A stretch of DNA of 64,000 bases. Origin: Clytia hemisphaerica (Eukaryota; Cnidaria; Hydrozoa; Leptothecata; Clytiidae). The notes below the pieces were generated by a model. The model was not told the origin of the DNA and ran no database searches. It worked only from the letters and a program-made list of their open reading frames with translations. Below are positions 22,498 through 37,400 of the stretch, in pieces. How positions within the stretch are numbered: position 1 is the first letter of the stretch; each line of letters opens with the position of its first letter. A program made the position numbers and the translations under genes. The stretch spans positions 124,001 to 188,000 of the forward strand of contig CACVBU010001102.1 in assembly GCA_902728285.1 (NCBI GenBank), read 5' to 3'.

Positions 22498-25400
22498 GTA
22501 ATCCTTGGAGAAGTAGATGCTGACGATTCTGACGTCGATTGTGACCAGGTAACAATTATCAACTTCAGTTGAGCTAGAATCTGACAATGTGTGTTTGTCT
22601 GTGCGTCTGTGTGTCGCAAACACTTTAGGGTAGCCTGGTGACTTATGGCTTATGGTTAGATATGGCTGAAATCTGGCACACTTGTTCCTTGCGTGAATAT
22701 CTGGGGGTGTTTTTTTCATTATTTGAAAACTTTTTCGCCAAATCGAGGCTTAAACTTTGGGGTAGCCAGGAGACCTAAAAAAGGTCAGATTTAGCTGAGA
22801 TTTCGCACACTCTTATTCCTTGGGTGAATTTCTGGGGGTGTTTTTCTTATTTTAGCGTTTTGCACGTTCGACTATGTTATATACAACTGTATACAACTAT
22901 CAACCCTTTCACTAAAAGGCTTATTATTGGTACTATCAATAGTGATTTCTTCGTAGTCACTACTACTTCTGATTCTCAAATCATTTTCCATTCCAGGTCA
23001 TCAATTTCTTATTGAGTACATTACATCGCTTCCTATGGGAGTATCCTCTCAAACAGCCTAAACCAACAACAGCCAATGAAAAGGACGAAGAGGAGATTAT
23101 TTCTATCAAATTTGCTAAGAAAATGTTGAATTGTCAGATCGAAGAAGGATCACATACTATCTCTCACGTCAGAGGTGGAAAAGGATTCGCGATCATTGAT
23201 AAGAATTTACAAGAAGGCTGCGAGACCTCGCAGTTCTACGAATGGAAGGTTGGTGTACAAAAAAAAGCATCAAGTATTTATCATGTTCTTTTATAGTCTT
23301 TGGGAATGTTTTAACTTCTTCTTAATTTACTCAATAATTTCATTGAATAAGGTTAAAGTTGTTTGTTGACAGCAACAATTATGATACACCAGAGTCTCCA
23401 TAACTCGAACGGTCAGAGGGAGGAACCCTTAAGGCCGGTCTCCACTTGCCCGCGCTTTGATCGCACTTTTTCGAGCAAAGCTTACACGCTCTTGGTCAAA
23501 AGAAAAATGAAGCAATTCCATTGGCGCGATCTGACGTAACGGTTGAAAAAAGTTGAAATGTGTTCAACTTTTTTTTTGAGCGCGCGCTACATTTTTATGA
23601 CGTAATCTTTTTTCCAAGTAAAAAGAATTGAAGCCAAAATGTGCGATCACAGCGCACGCAAGTGGAGACCGGCTTTTAAGTACGTAGTACTATTTAGTGC
23701 TATTTGGAAATTCTCACTCTAAGTTGTCGAAGAATACATATTACAACGCGGCTCCTTTTTATATGCTAGTTACTGCTCAATACATCCATCAACCTTAAAA
23801 ACGTGGGGAGACTGGGTTTGAGTTTACCTTGATAGAATGACGTCAAAATATCTGAATTCATTGCATTGACATTCTCAAGGCCGGTCTCCACTTGTGCGCG
23901 CTTCGATCACACTTTTTGAGCAAAGCTTCCACGCTATTGGTCAAAAGAGAAGTGAAGCAACTCCATTGGTGCGATCTGACGTAACGGTTGAAAAAAGTTG
24001 AAATGTGTTGAAAAGTGCGTGCTACATTTCTATGACGTAATCTTTTTTCAAGCAAAAAGAATTGAAGCCAAAAAGTGCTAGTGAAGCGCGCGCAAGTAGA
24101 GACCGGTCTTCGTAGACAAAGAATTTTAATGTCATTTCCTTGTAAATTCACCCCAGGCCTCTTAAAAGTTGACTGAGCCAATAAAGGTTGATAGGAGGTG
24201 TTTTAAGCCAATTAGTCGGTCAAATCGCAATAAACATGCTTTATTTTCTGTTTAGTTCTTGATCACAAAAGACGTGAAAGGCAATGAAGGAACGTGCATC
24301 GGCATTTGTCGACAACCATTGAAAAATCATGAATATCAAACATCAGGAGATATGTATATCTATCGTGCTTTTGATGGCAAGTTATACCATAACGGTGAAA
24401 AAGCAATTCGTTTCAAGCCTTTTTCTCAAGGTAGGAGCTAAGGCTTTCTATATAAGACCAAACTATGCTAAGAACATAATAGTTCACTGGCCAAAATACC
24501 AAGAACAAGTTAAGAACATTTTAAGACTTCGCGGACTCTAAAACACCATATTTCTTGGAAAATCACACAAAAACAGGGGGGGGGGCACGCAGTTACTACA
24601 AGACATGATGTGTAGTAAGTGCTTTTTCAACACTTTTTTTCAGGACCACCACCCTTTGCAGTTACTACACCTTGGTAGTAACTGTTTTCAGAAAAGATTT
24701 CCAGGTACCACCCCTGTTTTTGAGTGATATCATCAAAAACATGCTCGAAATTACCCTAAATTGCCATTTTTGTGCTAGATTTTCTTTTAATTTACTTGGT
24801 TAACAGCTGTTGAGAACATTTTAATGATAATTAGGGAAAGCTTAATTTCAAAGTTGGGTCTGAGAAAAATTTCAAATTTTTTTTCGTCCATTTATAACAA
24901 AAATATTTTTTTTAACAAAGAATTTTTTCACAAAAAAATTCATTTTTTGTGAAAAATTTTAAAAGTTCTTTTAAAAGAATTAAAATATAAGCACTTACTA
25001 CACCAAAAGTGCTAGTTTTAGTGTTTGGCACCACCCCCAAACAGCAGTTACTACACTGTGTAGTAACTGTTTTCATAACTTCTGAATACAGTACCACCAC
25101 GGTAGTAAGTGTCATACTGTCTTGTAGTAACTGCGTGCCCCCCCCTGACAAAAATACTCACAAGATGGTTAATATAAGTCAGTGCTTTGACCGTACTATT
25201 CGTGTTCGGTTTGTGTTGTTTTGAAAGAAATACTCATTATTTTGTAGGTGATTACGTTTGTTGTCAATACGACAAGTCACGTGGTACATTATCATTCGGT
25301 GTGAATGGTGACGATCCACAAATTGCTTTCGAGAATCTACCAAGGGAACCTCTGTATCCATTCGTGTTGTTTTACATGGTTACACCTGGTGAAAAGGTAT

Positions 25401-28400
25401 CATTTTTCTTCCTTGCATACTTCAACTCGTCACTGAATTCGAATTATTAGTCGAGATTGTTGTTAACTGATTTTCTGAACTGTAGATGAAACTTCTGCCA
25501 TGAGTTTGCAAATTCACAGTTTGTAAATTGCCTTTTGGAAAATGATCTCTAACTGCTTCAGTTTTCTGAAACCCTCGAGTTGACATTCAAAACTTATTCG
25601 GCCAAGCCATCCTAAAAGCTTTAAATAAGGACCAAACTCAAATAAGACTTAACTGAAGTCATTGCTCGCTCACAACTTCAGATATTTTGACACCATTCGA
25701 AGCGGAAATCTACGCTTCGTGTGAGAAGATGTGTATTTGTTTATTTTGTTTTTATTTTTCAAGCTTACAATACACTATCTTTCTTTTCACAGGTCACCAT
25801 TCGAGATTTCAATCGATTATCACGGGACAACCAAACTAATACTGAGGAGCCAGCTACAGCGCCTCCTGTTATTGCTATTTGTGAAGAAATCAGAGAAACG
25901 TTGGTCGCCTTATCATCTTGTTCTGTCTGGAGAACTCCTATCAACGTGGCTATTAAGAACCACTTACAAAGAGCAAAAGCTTTGTCTCAAAATGAGGTAA
26001 TTTTGTCGTATATATCGTTAACCCTCGCTGACCTGAACTTGAACGGGCCTTATAAATTGTTCGGATTTCAGAGAGGATCGAGGTTTTATTAAGGGTTGTC
26101 CTCGGCGGGAAATTAAAATTGCTTTGAAATTCGGAAGGGGTCAATAATTAGAAAAAGACAATTTCCGTCAAGTAAAAATGACTGTTTTTATGTGACCAAT
26201 TTCTTCCCTTTAAGATCATTCCCTTCTAATTCATAAACAAATAAACGCACACGCCAAGTGTGATGCAATCATGAAATCATTTTTGTCAAGTCTAGAAAGG
26301 AAAGAAACGTAATGAAAAAATTTCTAAGGGTCTCTTGTAAAGTTAAATAGTTCGAGGTAATAATAGAACATCTTGTATCGACCGTTAGCTCCTTAACAAT
26401 TTTCTCACACACCTATGGCCAGGAAAAAAGAAAAATTCTCATAACGCCTAAGTCTGTCTCAACTGCCAATGACGTACTTTGAAAAAATTATTTTATCTCC
26501 GCAAAAAGTTATCCCATTTAAGTAATCTTTAACCTTGTATTTTGAAATTTATTACATATCAAACCCATCAATCTCCGACCAAAAAGAGCCACGAAATAGG
26601 GTTGTAAGTTAACACCAGGCTCATATGACGTCAAATGTTTGTTGATGCGTTAACATAAATTAATCATTTGGCGTCATGAGACATAGGTCGAGTCGAGCCC
26701 AACCGCTATTTGATATTTATTCTAGAGAGACCATAGTTTCTAGAGGGGTCAAGACCCCCCCCCCTTAGGTAAGAGGACCCCCCCCCCCTTAAGTGCTACC
26801 CCCTTAGGAAATTCATTTAAAATTTCATAATACCCCCTTAGAAAATCAGTATAAATGAAACGATTGTACAAGAGTCATAATTCAACGCAGATCCCCCTTA
26901 TCTAAGAAGACCCCCCCTTAGGTAAGAAGACCCCCCCTTAACTGACAACCCCCCTTAGGAAAGTCATACTTTTAAAACCCCCTTGCTTTTGGTTCATCAA
27001 AACCCAAGACCCCCCCCCTAAATGTAGGGGGGGTTAGAAACTATGGAGACTATTGATATCTTATTTAACCGCATAATGAAATCTTGTTTCCCCTTTACAA
27101 TTTCCAATTCCTTACACCTTGTTTTGAATAATTTCTTTCTACCTAGATGGAGAATCCCGGTATTTGCTTGGCCGAACTCACCAAGTATCTTTTGCCGCTT
27201 TTTACCATGGTCATACCTATTGATAGCGGCCTGAGGTGCGGTAGTACGTGTAAAACCTCTACTGGGAGTGAGGCCATGGTTTTGGGCGGCGCATGGAAAG
27301 GAACAAAAGTCAGCATCCAATCAAATGATACGTACTCTATTATGTAAGATACTGTCGAGTTTTTGTATGTATGTTTGTTTTTTCAGCGACGGAGTCCAGC
27401 TTCTAAGTTTTCTAGATCAATTGCCCTGCGAAAAATTCTTCTATATGATGCCTATATGGTGCAAAAATTTCCTTAGACCCTCTGGAACTTCTGGAAATGT
27501 TCGTTCACGCCACCCCCATGTATGGATATAAAATGGACTGACCCAATGGTATTTTTCTTTAATACTCCTTTACTTCGCTCATTTTAGGCAAGTTGAACCA
27601 AACGAACTGAAACCAAGATTCCCAATCCCGATTGCCGATATATGTAGCTTAGATATCTCACTCCCTAATCTTTTACAAAACTGTATGGAAACGAGTAATA
27701 TGCTATCATCCTGCACAAATACTATCCAAATGGAATCAACCCAATTTCAAAACGAGGATAACAAAAAGCTATACGCTGAAGTCACACAAACATTCACTAA
27801 TCTCAACAACCTGAAGTTAATCTACGAGATTATGAAAACGCCGACTTTTGGGCGAAGCCTTGTAAAACACTTGCAAGACAAATTTGAGAAGAAAGGCTCC
27901 CCGGCTATCGACGAAGGCCAACCGTCAACAAGTATAAATAGCATGGACCCGAGTGAGGAATTAATCCAAAATCTCCGTCTCGTTTTACAACAAGCTCAAA
28001 AGAAGCACTCGCCTGCTATCGATTGTAATGTTAGTGAAAATGATTTGGAACGATCGCTGAACATCTTGCATAGTGCGGTGCTATGTCAAAATCTGCACGA
28101 AAAAGAAGGTAAGACACTTTTCATGGTAAATTATTTATGACGGTACAGCGAAAATAGATGTATGGTATGGTTCTCGAGGTTGTGGGTTAGACCTCCATTT
28201 GAAAGAAAGATCTAAAAATACTACTTATTGCCTCTCTGATGATGTTTATTAAATATAAAGGAGGGTCAAGGGCAAGTGGAGAAATAACGCCCTCCACTAC
28301 CTTCGGGTAGAAAGCTAATGAAAAGAGATCCTTATGGCTACTTTGCGACTACAATCGCAAACTTATTTACTTTGTTACTTCCAAAACACCTGAAACACGC

Positions 28401-31400
28401 CAGCATTTTAGGTTTAAATAGGTAACTTATGGTTGCAATTGCCTTTTGGTGAAATAGACGAGGGCTCATTCATGATTACGTTGATTTATCTATCAGAATA
28501 TGGAAGTATTTTTGACTATCAATTAAAGGATTTCGCAATGCAAGAAGTTTAAAAGGTAACCCTTCTTGTTAATTACACTTTCTATCGTTTTTCTTTTCCA
28601 GAGGGCAAATACATCGCTAAAGAAATCGAGAAGAAACGAAAAGAAAGAGCCGCGAAATTAGCAGCAGCTTCTCAACCGCCAGGTCCTCCGCCTCCTCCAC
28701 CCTCAGAACCCGCCTCACACCCACCTTCGTCGAATCAAGCCAACAATCAACCAGCAGCAAACAACAGTACTTTGACGTTAAGACAGCGTTTGAGTGATCA
28801 ACTTTTTGGTGGATCTTCTGATTCGTCTGATTCCGACAGTAGCCTCTTCTCTGGACCCATAGCGCCATCGGCTCAAGACTCACAAACTGCTGCATCGGAG
28901 CCGAATCCTATAAACGCTACGCTTCCTTCATCAGCTGCTTCTTCATCAAACATCACACCAACTTCCCATTCGGAATCACCTTTCCGATTTTCGACATTTC
29001 TGGGAGAACCGGGAAATCGGGATCGAGAAGATCATAGCAACCAAGCGGCGGCTGCTTCAGCTTCACAATGGAGAAGATTGGGTGCGAATCGGGAAAATAT
29101 TGCAACTGTCGGGTTGAGAAATTCACTCGGATTACGTAGACGGCACTTGTTTTCAGCAGCTCTTCAGAACCGTTCCCAGCGACTTCGAGCAGAAAGCCAC
29201 AACGAACGACGGCTACTTAGGTATGAAACTTTTTGATTTTTGAACGTAGAGAGTATCAATAACACTTAATTGACAATTATTTATGTTCAACCACCGGGGT
29301 GAATACTACTTAAAGCAATTAACTCAATCGTATGATTGAAACTGATCAAAGCCAATCCAAAAGCAATGCAAATTATATACGTGAACCATAGAAAATGTAG
29401 ACCATTAATACACTGTTCAACATGAGTGTTTCCGGAAAAGGCCGACCGCACCGTTAAGGGTTAAAAGGTGAGAACGCACGTAGGTTTAATCCACAGATAT
29501 CATATATAAAACATTAGTTAGAGTTACTCTGTATTTCCCAAGAAACGGCAGTTGAAGCAAAATAATCCGCCATCTTTGCTGAAAGTAGACCATATCTCTT
29601 TGTACCGGAAATTTGTTTAAACCAAACGAAAACCTGCATAGCTAGAAGCGAGGAGGCAAGAGAATGGACTCGATCGATCGAATCGCCGGCACCAAACTGT
29701 GGTCTTATTACAGATGACGGATTATTTATGCTTCAGCCAGGGATTGAGTAGCTCCATTTAGTGTTTTATAGAAGATATTTGTAATTTAATCCATCGTATA
29801 TGCTACCTACGGCGCTGGTATGTGCGAACATAACGTTCTGTTTCAGATTTTCATCTTCATCATCAAGTCAACAAAACAATCAACAACCACTAGCACCGGC
29901 ATCCTCCACAGTTTCAAACCCATCTAATCAACCCTCTTCAGACAACTATACTCCAGCTCCATCAAGTAACCCATCGATCCACACATCAGCCGATATCGAA
30001 GCTGACCAAAACACATCAGAACAGTTAGTCAATATGGGTTTCTCTGCGTCTAATGTCCGCCGTGCAATTAATCAGAATCGCAGTTTCTCGCGCCAAAACA
30101 CTTCGCACTACATCCAGCGCCTTGTAGCCTGGTTGATTGATCACCCATCTTCCGATGAGAATGAAAACCAAGGAGACGAGGGAAATGATGATAATGAAGA
30201 TGCAAATCAAGTCCGAGAATTAACTTCAGACACAGATTCGGACGATTCGGACAATGATGACGTCATGGATGAACATGATCACGTGAGTTACAGTAAACGA
30301 TTTTTAGGATGTTAAAACTTTGCGACATTTTTCAGGGTGCTGAAATATTGGTTTCAATACTCGACCAGTGAAAGCTTAGAAGGCAAAAATAGAATTGAAT
30401 GTTTGAATCTTTTGTTTTTTTTTAGTTTTCACGTGTGGTATATTTCAGCAGTAAATTTTGACTTAAATGAGTAAAGAACGAAAGACATAAAGAGAATTTC
30501 GAGTGAACGAATCAAATAACATCAATTAATATTTTCAATGAGAAGTTTAAACGCTAAAGCAATTTAATTCTATTTGGATACGATGTTAAAATTGAGTGGC
30601 TATACTAGCCAAACACATCATTTCGATTATGGTTTTACTGCAAGTAAGATCAGAGGCTTTTGATTCTTTGAGTATGAGTTATCGAAAATATACTTTCATT
30701 TTAATCAGTTGCTCAGGGGTATTTCTTTTGCGTATCGTCGATAATTTAGGAGAAAGACAAAAAACAGCTAGTTTCGTCCAACAAAATAATTGCTGGAAAA
30801 CTCATCCTGGCTGTGCAACGCCTAACCTTTATCAGTATAGCGAAAAGATTTCTTATGTTATTCCTAAATCGTTCCACCGTTTTTATTGGACATTGGACAT
30901 CTATTGTAGTCAGTAGAACCTCAAATTAGCGGACACTCCAAAAAGCGGTGACCTCGGTTTAGTAGTAGTAGTAGTATTCGTAGTAGTAGACAAATATTTA
31001 CATTTTTTCCAGATCCAATAAAATTTTTCCATTCAACTTTTTTTTTCAGGAAATCAATACGGAGACACAAGAAGTATCCGTCAGTTTCGATCAACCCATC
31101 AATCAAACATTAAGTCAATTATTACGATCCGTCATTACAAATCCGACAGATGCTCTTAATGAACTGGACCCGTTCCCTAATTATGATGAAATTGAAAGTA
31201 ATGAGCTTTTCTCTGAAGTGTTGGAATCACATCCATTCAATCGCCTTGAAAGTGTAAGTAAGATAAAAATCTTGACCGAAGGATTTTAAAGGACACCATT
31301 TTAACTTATCTCGCCATCTTCTTACACAGCATGAAAGAAAAGAAACAAAAACTTCTCCACTGTGCGAGAATTAACTAAGGACGCGCCTTAAATCATTAAA

Positions 31401-34400
31401 AGCATTATCTTTAAGACAATCTACAAATATATACTCATTTTAAGCATTTTTGTGCTGACGTCGGCACTTTTACAGAAAACTTTTGAGAGATAAAGGTGAA
31501 TGACTATCAGAAAATGTTATTTTGTTATATTGTTGTATTGTTATTGTTATATTGTCATGTTTCGATGTGAAGTTGTCGAGATATCATGGATATCGACTTA
31601 AAATCGGTACTCACAGGGATCCCACTCCTCCTAAAATTCCTAAAAATCCTAAAATAAGTCAAAACTTTTAAAATCCTCCTAAAACTCAACTAATTCTCCT
31701 AAATTCCTAAAATCTGAAAACTTTATCAAGCACGACGGTAGCTGTTTGTATATTTGTATAATCAGACAGGAAACTAAGACTTTTTTCTCATTAAAGTCAA
31801 AACAAACTGGGAGTAGTAAGCTACCTGACCTTGAAACAACATGTTTAAAATATATTTTTGCACTGAAATATTTGGAACAAAAGCCTATGTTTATTGAAAG
31901 AGTGCAGACTTTATTCAACAAAGAGGGCTCAAATGTTCAAGAGCAAGGTTTGGTGGTTTGCGCCCTCATCTGTGAATTTTTTACTTGAGCATAGAATGTT
32001 CCCCCCTGAACTTAGGGGTGGGGGCTAAACCATTTTTGCTTGATTGGGGACTGTATTTTAAAAAAAGATACTGGGGCTAGCTTGCTAGGGGGTTGAGTGT
32101 TAAGTAATAGAACTGGGGTCAGAGCTGATAGGTTACAAATATTTTAAATTATGCCAAAAATCTATGCTGTGGGGAAGGTTTTGACCCCTCTTAAAAAAAT
32201 TTATCTTATCTTATTAAGAATTTGCATATAAAATTTCTATGATATTTTATTTTGTGAAAGTGGAGGCTAAGTTTTAAGAGTTTTTCTGGGGCCTTTTTTC
32301 CTTCGCCTCCCCCCTGAAAAATGCTGGGGGCTGGACCCCTCTGCACACTATGGCCTAGGCTTTGTTAGAACGAATAATATGATACGTAAAGTAATTTTAT
32401 TTCAGTCTTCCTGTGGGTGATTTTTTTTCGGTAGAACATCTTTCTAATGGCTGACTTCAGGTCGATTTTAGAAATTTATTTCTTAAATTTTCCTAAAATG
32501 CTCCTAAAAAATTGAAAATTCTCCTAAAATTTGGCCAAAATCCTCCTAAAATTTGTGCTAAAATTAAGATAGTCAGGCGTGGGATCCCTGTACTCAGACT
32601 GAAGGTCTTTATGCTGTGTAAGTAAGTAGGTAATCTGGCCCACATTTTCCTGAATTTGACACTTACCTTCTGTTTCCAGCTTTTCAGGAGAGGTGGTGCA
32701 CCAACATCCGGTCTCTCATCCTCGGTCTATTGTGATATCTGTAATGAAGATGTTCTCCAATTCAATCAACACATGCGTCAAAACCACCCTGGATGTGGTA
32801 ACCATAACAGCAATCATGGTTACCGTAGCAACGGGCGTTATCTCGGTGGTTGGTTTGGTGGTGTTTGTGGCACAGGATCTCCTTATTATCTGCTGTGTCA
32901 GAAATGTCATCAGAATTATTTGAAGAAAGGAAATGAGAGAGCTCTTCCGCTACAAATCCCGGATGGGTAAGTTGAAAAGACTGAGCTCTTTATACTCTTG
33001 AGACAGTCTCTTAATCCTGGACAATCACCAGTCGATGATTTTAAAAGTTTTTAACATGTTTGTTACACATAACTTTTTGCTAACAGTGCTTGCTACCATT
33101 ATTAACAATATACTATTTTTGGACCTACCTCCGGGTACCCCGGTGGAGGTCCTTTAAATTAACCCATGTTCGTTCGTTCGTTCGTTCGTTCGTTCGTTCG
33201 TTCGTTCGTTCGTTCGTTCGTTCGTTCGTTCGTTCGTTCGTTCGTTCGTCTGTTGCCAGCTTTTCTCAGGATTGGCTCATTAGTTTTTTCTGATTTTTGG
33301 AAAATGGCAATGCCCAAAATGTCACGGAGCCCGATTTTCGAAAAAAAAATTTTCCGGCCGAAAATACCGGAAATATGCCAGAAAAACTGGTTTTTTGGCA
33401 TTTTCTCGAGATTTTATCATTAGTTTTTTCTGATTTTTTGCTCAAAGATGCGTATTAACAATGCCCAAAACATGGCCGAGTTTTCGGTCGAAAATGCCGG
33501 AAATCGCCGTTTTTCTGGATTTTCATTGGTTTTTTTTCCTTATTATTGGTTGTTTTTTCATTCAAAATAATATTAATAGCAATGCCCAACATCAAGCATG
33601 TTTCAATTTTCAAAAAAATTGATTTTTAAAGCCGGAACTATTCAAAAATCGCCGGAACAACCTATTTTCGCCGGAAAGACAGTATTTCTTGAATATTTTT
33701 CACACAAAAACATTTTTGATAACAAATCCAACCATTAAGCATGATTCAATTGTCAATAAAACTGATTTTTGCAACCGGAACTTTCTATTTCTATTTTCCC
33801 TTTTCCCCCATCAACAATCAATGATAAGATTTAATGTGTTATGCGTTTTTGCAAAACGCTATCTCGTCTGACTGATTGTTTTCATTTTTCTTCTTATTGC
33901 CTTATTATCTAGCTTTCATCATCAGGTAGGTCCATTCAGCATGTTGCTTGTTTCCTTTAGAACAAAGCGGGCTTATCTCATACTCCTAATAGAATTGACT
34001 TGTTCAATAAGCTTTTTGATGAAACGCATTCCTATCTAGAAAAAGGAGCTCTAAAATATACATTTTCATTCCTACATACGAATGTATGTAAACCCTTGTT
34101 TTTGGCCATGAATTTCCCAGGTCTTAAAATAAAATTTGACTCCTCTTAAAAAAGTCTAATTTTATACTATGCTTTGAAATGGACCATGCTTCGTTTAGTC
34201 CTATAAAAGTTGCCACGGGACCTGAGACTTGGCCCCTACTATAATGGCTCCGTCTGAATAGAAAAGATAGTTAAGTTATTGAAAGCGGAGATAAGTAGCT
34301 TTTAGCTACAATCATAACAACGATATTTGGTATACTAAATCAAGAATTCACCATGATTTCACTTCATCCTCCCTTCCCCCAAACTTCAAGGAGGACAAAG

Positions 34401-37400
34401 GAAACTGGTAATACATCAATTTAAAAGTTTTTTGACCTTATTGCCAATATGTTGTGGCTATGATGATGTAGTCGGCTGTATTCCAAAGGGAAATCTTTTT
34501 TTTTCTCTAGATATCCATTCAGTTTAGAAGAGGTGAAAGAAGCTCCTGATTTCCTTGGCGAACCGAGACGCTCCTCGCACAAGAACCAAGGTATGAACGA
34601 TACATGGTGATACAAGGTCTTTTACTTTGCCAAGTTATGTTTTTTCCGCCATTATGAAAAAAAAACATTCGAATCTGTAGAGGCGATCCCTTACGCAAAT
34701 TATTAAAACGTCTTAAGTTCTATAACCTCTAAAACAAAATTTGAGCAAAAAGAAGTTAAAAAAGTTACTATAAAGTCTGTCTCAATATAGTTTGCAGTAG
34801 AGGCAAAAAAGGCTATAACTTTTGATAGAATGCGAATTAGATGGCAATTTTGTGCTTGTTTAAAAGATAATCCGGAGTGGGACGTTATCAACATGGATCA
34901 AAGTTCTTCCGTCTCACAGAAATTATTGTCAACGTTTTCTATCTCAGTTAGAAATGGTTATTTCGCTAGACTGGAGTCGTTTATAATGCGTGTAATACTA
35001 TTAATACCAATACTACTAATAATAATACGGGATTTAGTTTGTATAAACGACTGGAAGAATCCGGTGTTCCAGCCTTATAGATACATGGGCTAGCTACGCA
35101 GAAACTTGCGTAGCGAGAAAACAATTTATCAAGCAACAACAAACTCTCAAAACGAAATCAACTCAAATGAAAAACTTTCAATACACGTTTTTTTTTTTAT
35201 AAGAACGTCAAAATTTTTCGAAGCCTTCGGATGTTCTTAGTTTTTTGGATTTGAAGCCTAAAAATGTTCTTAAAATGTTCTTATTTTCAGCATTTTTTGA
35301 GCATTTTGATGTAATTTTTTGAGAAATTGCATGCTTTTAAGTCTCCAAAGCCTTAGTATGTTCTTAGAATGTTCTTAAATTTTTGGGCCTCGAAGCCTTA
35401 TGTTCTTATATAGTTTGTTCTTATATAAAAAAAAAAAACGTGTACACAAATCCACACATATTCTTTTATCTCGAGAATTATTTTGAGCAGGAAAAAATTA
35501 TAATTGCAATATTGACACTTTTCTTTTGTTTGGAGTTAGTGCACAAAGGTTTCTAGACGACTAAAATTGTTCCATTCATTACTTTTTGCTTTATTTCTAC
35601 TATGTATAAATTAGTCGTCTAGCTTGCTAGACTATTATTTCGCAAGAAATAGTGATTTTATTCTCTAGAATGATTCCATCAGAAAGAAATCTCTTATTAA
35701 AACTGTGTTTATGGCTGATTTTACTTACATTTTTAGATGGATATATTTTCGCTGTATGATAAGAACTTTAATTTTAAGAACATTAATTTTAAGAACATTC
35801 TGAGTTGTTTTAATTAACAAATTTTAGTGCTTTTTTTGCCAATCTTGGGGGTAAAAATCTGAAAATTTTCTCGCCCTCAGAAAATCTTTATCAAGAAATT
35901 TTCCGTCCCACAGAAAAAGAATGTTTTGACCAATGTCTCAAAAAAGAAAAAAAATTAACAAATCGAAAAAGGAAGATGAAAAATAAAGAAAACAAATCAA
36001 CTTCTCGTAGAACAATGCTATGATCTTCATTTTTATATCAGAAATTCTTTGATCTTAGAACGTCATAACTTGAAGTCAATCAGTGATAAATTCTGGACTG
36101 TGCCTTTGAACAATCTTTTAACATTAATGACGTTAAAATGATAATTATAGGACGATTATTGAAAAAGTTGATTTTCTTCTTCTTCGTTTTCCGATATGTT
36201 TTTTAGGTTTTTCTTTATGATTATACCGTATTACTTCGAATAAACGCCCCCTTCTTTTAAACGCCCCCTCGAATAAAAGCCCCTCCCAAAAGGAAAATTA
36301 TTTAATAAACGCCCCCTCAAATAAACGCCCCCTTCGAATGAACGCCCCCTCTAGGGGAGGGGCGTCCATTAGAAACTTATGACTTTAATACTTCAATATC
36401 AGTGTTGATTGGGTTTGAAAAGGAAGATTTTAGTCATTTCTTGTAACCAAAGCAGTTTTCGATGCAATTTCAATCGTTTAACCAAAGAAATTTTGCACTA
36501 AAATCCTTATAAAGAACTAAAACAAAGGGTATATTTGTTCTAAATATTCGACTTTAGACTAAAATAATTCAATAAACGCCCCCTTCGAATAAACGCCCCA
36601 CCTAAAATCGAAAAAATTTAATAAACGCACCGGGCGATTATTCGAAGTAATACGGTATTCCACTTCTGTTTGTCTTTTCAACAAGCGAAAAACTGCTATC
36701 TAGTTCAAATTCTATCAGAAGTTATAGTCTTTTTTGTCTCCGCTGCAAATTATATTGAGACAAACTTTAACCCTTTAAGTGCTAATGTCGTACATATCAG
36801 ACATGGGTTATGTAGGAGGCGAAGCCCTCCTGTAATGCCTAGTTTGAGTTAGAAATCGTCATTTTTGGTCTAACTCGTATGAATTGGATTGGGCTTCATG
36901 GCCACCCGTTTGATTTAAAAAGCTCAAACGAGTTACTGAGACGGGGTGTTTTTTGTAATAGTTTTTAAAACAAGCTTAAAATCCGGTTAAAATCCATATA
37001 ATGGCCCTCTTTCATTTCATTTTTCTTGCTTTCCTTTAGACTTGGCTTCAATCAGCTCTTTACTGAAATTGTACAAAAAAACACCACAATCTGATATCGC
37101 CTCTGAAACAACAGTTATTGAGCATCTAACCACCGAACAAACAAATCGCCTTGGTAAACCAAGTGCAGCATCTTTGCCAAAACTACAAAAATTATGCCAT
37201 ATCGAACCGGTGACTAAACCAAGTGGGCAATCACTACCAAACCAAGCAATGGCCTTGAAGACCTTCGAAATGGCTTCCTTTGGTTTGAAACGTATCCAAG
37301 AGAAATCGAACCAAGTTTACCACTTGAAAATAATACTAGAGATTCTAAACGTTTTGGTGACGTCATTGAAACCTCAACAACTTGGATTTGCTTTACAGAA

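Noticed and set aside
23431-24110. CRISPR-like direct repeats
   Set aside because: The two similar blocks are 235-245-bp inverted-repeat transposon copies, not short repeats with spacers, and the window is eukaryotic.
31746-31988. 80-codon frame as a separate gene
   Set aside because: It lies inside the 1-kb transposon-like element and shows no domain; it may be a remnant but cannot be supported as a gene.
33090-33423. Open frames with many FVRS or NERT repeats on both strands
   Set aside because: They are translations of the TTCG microsatellite and have no start context or domain.
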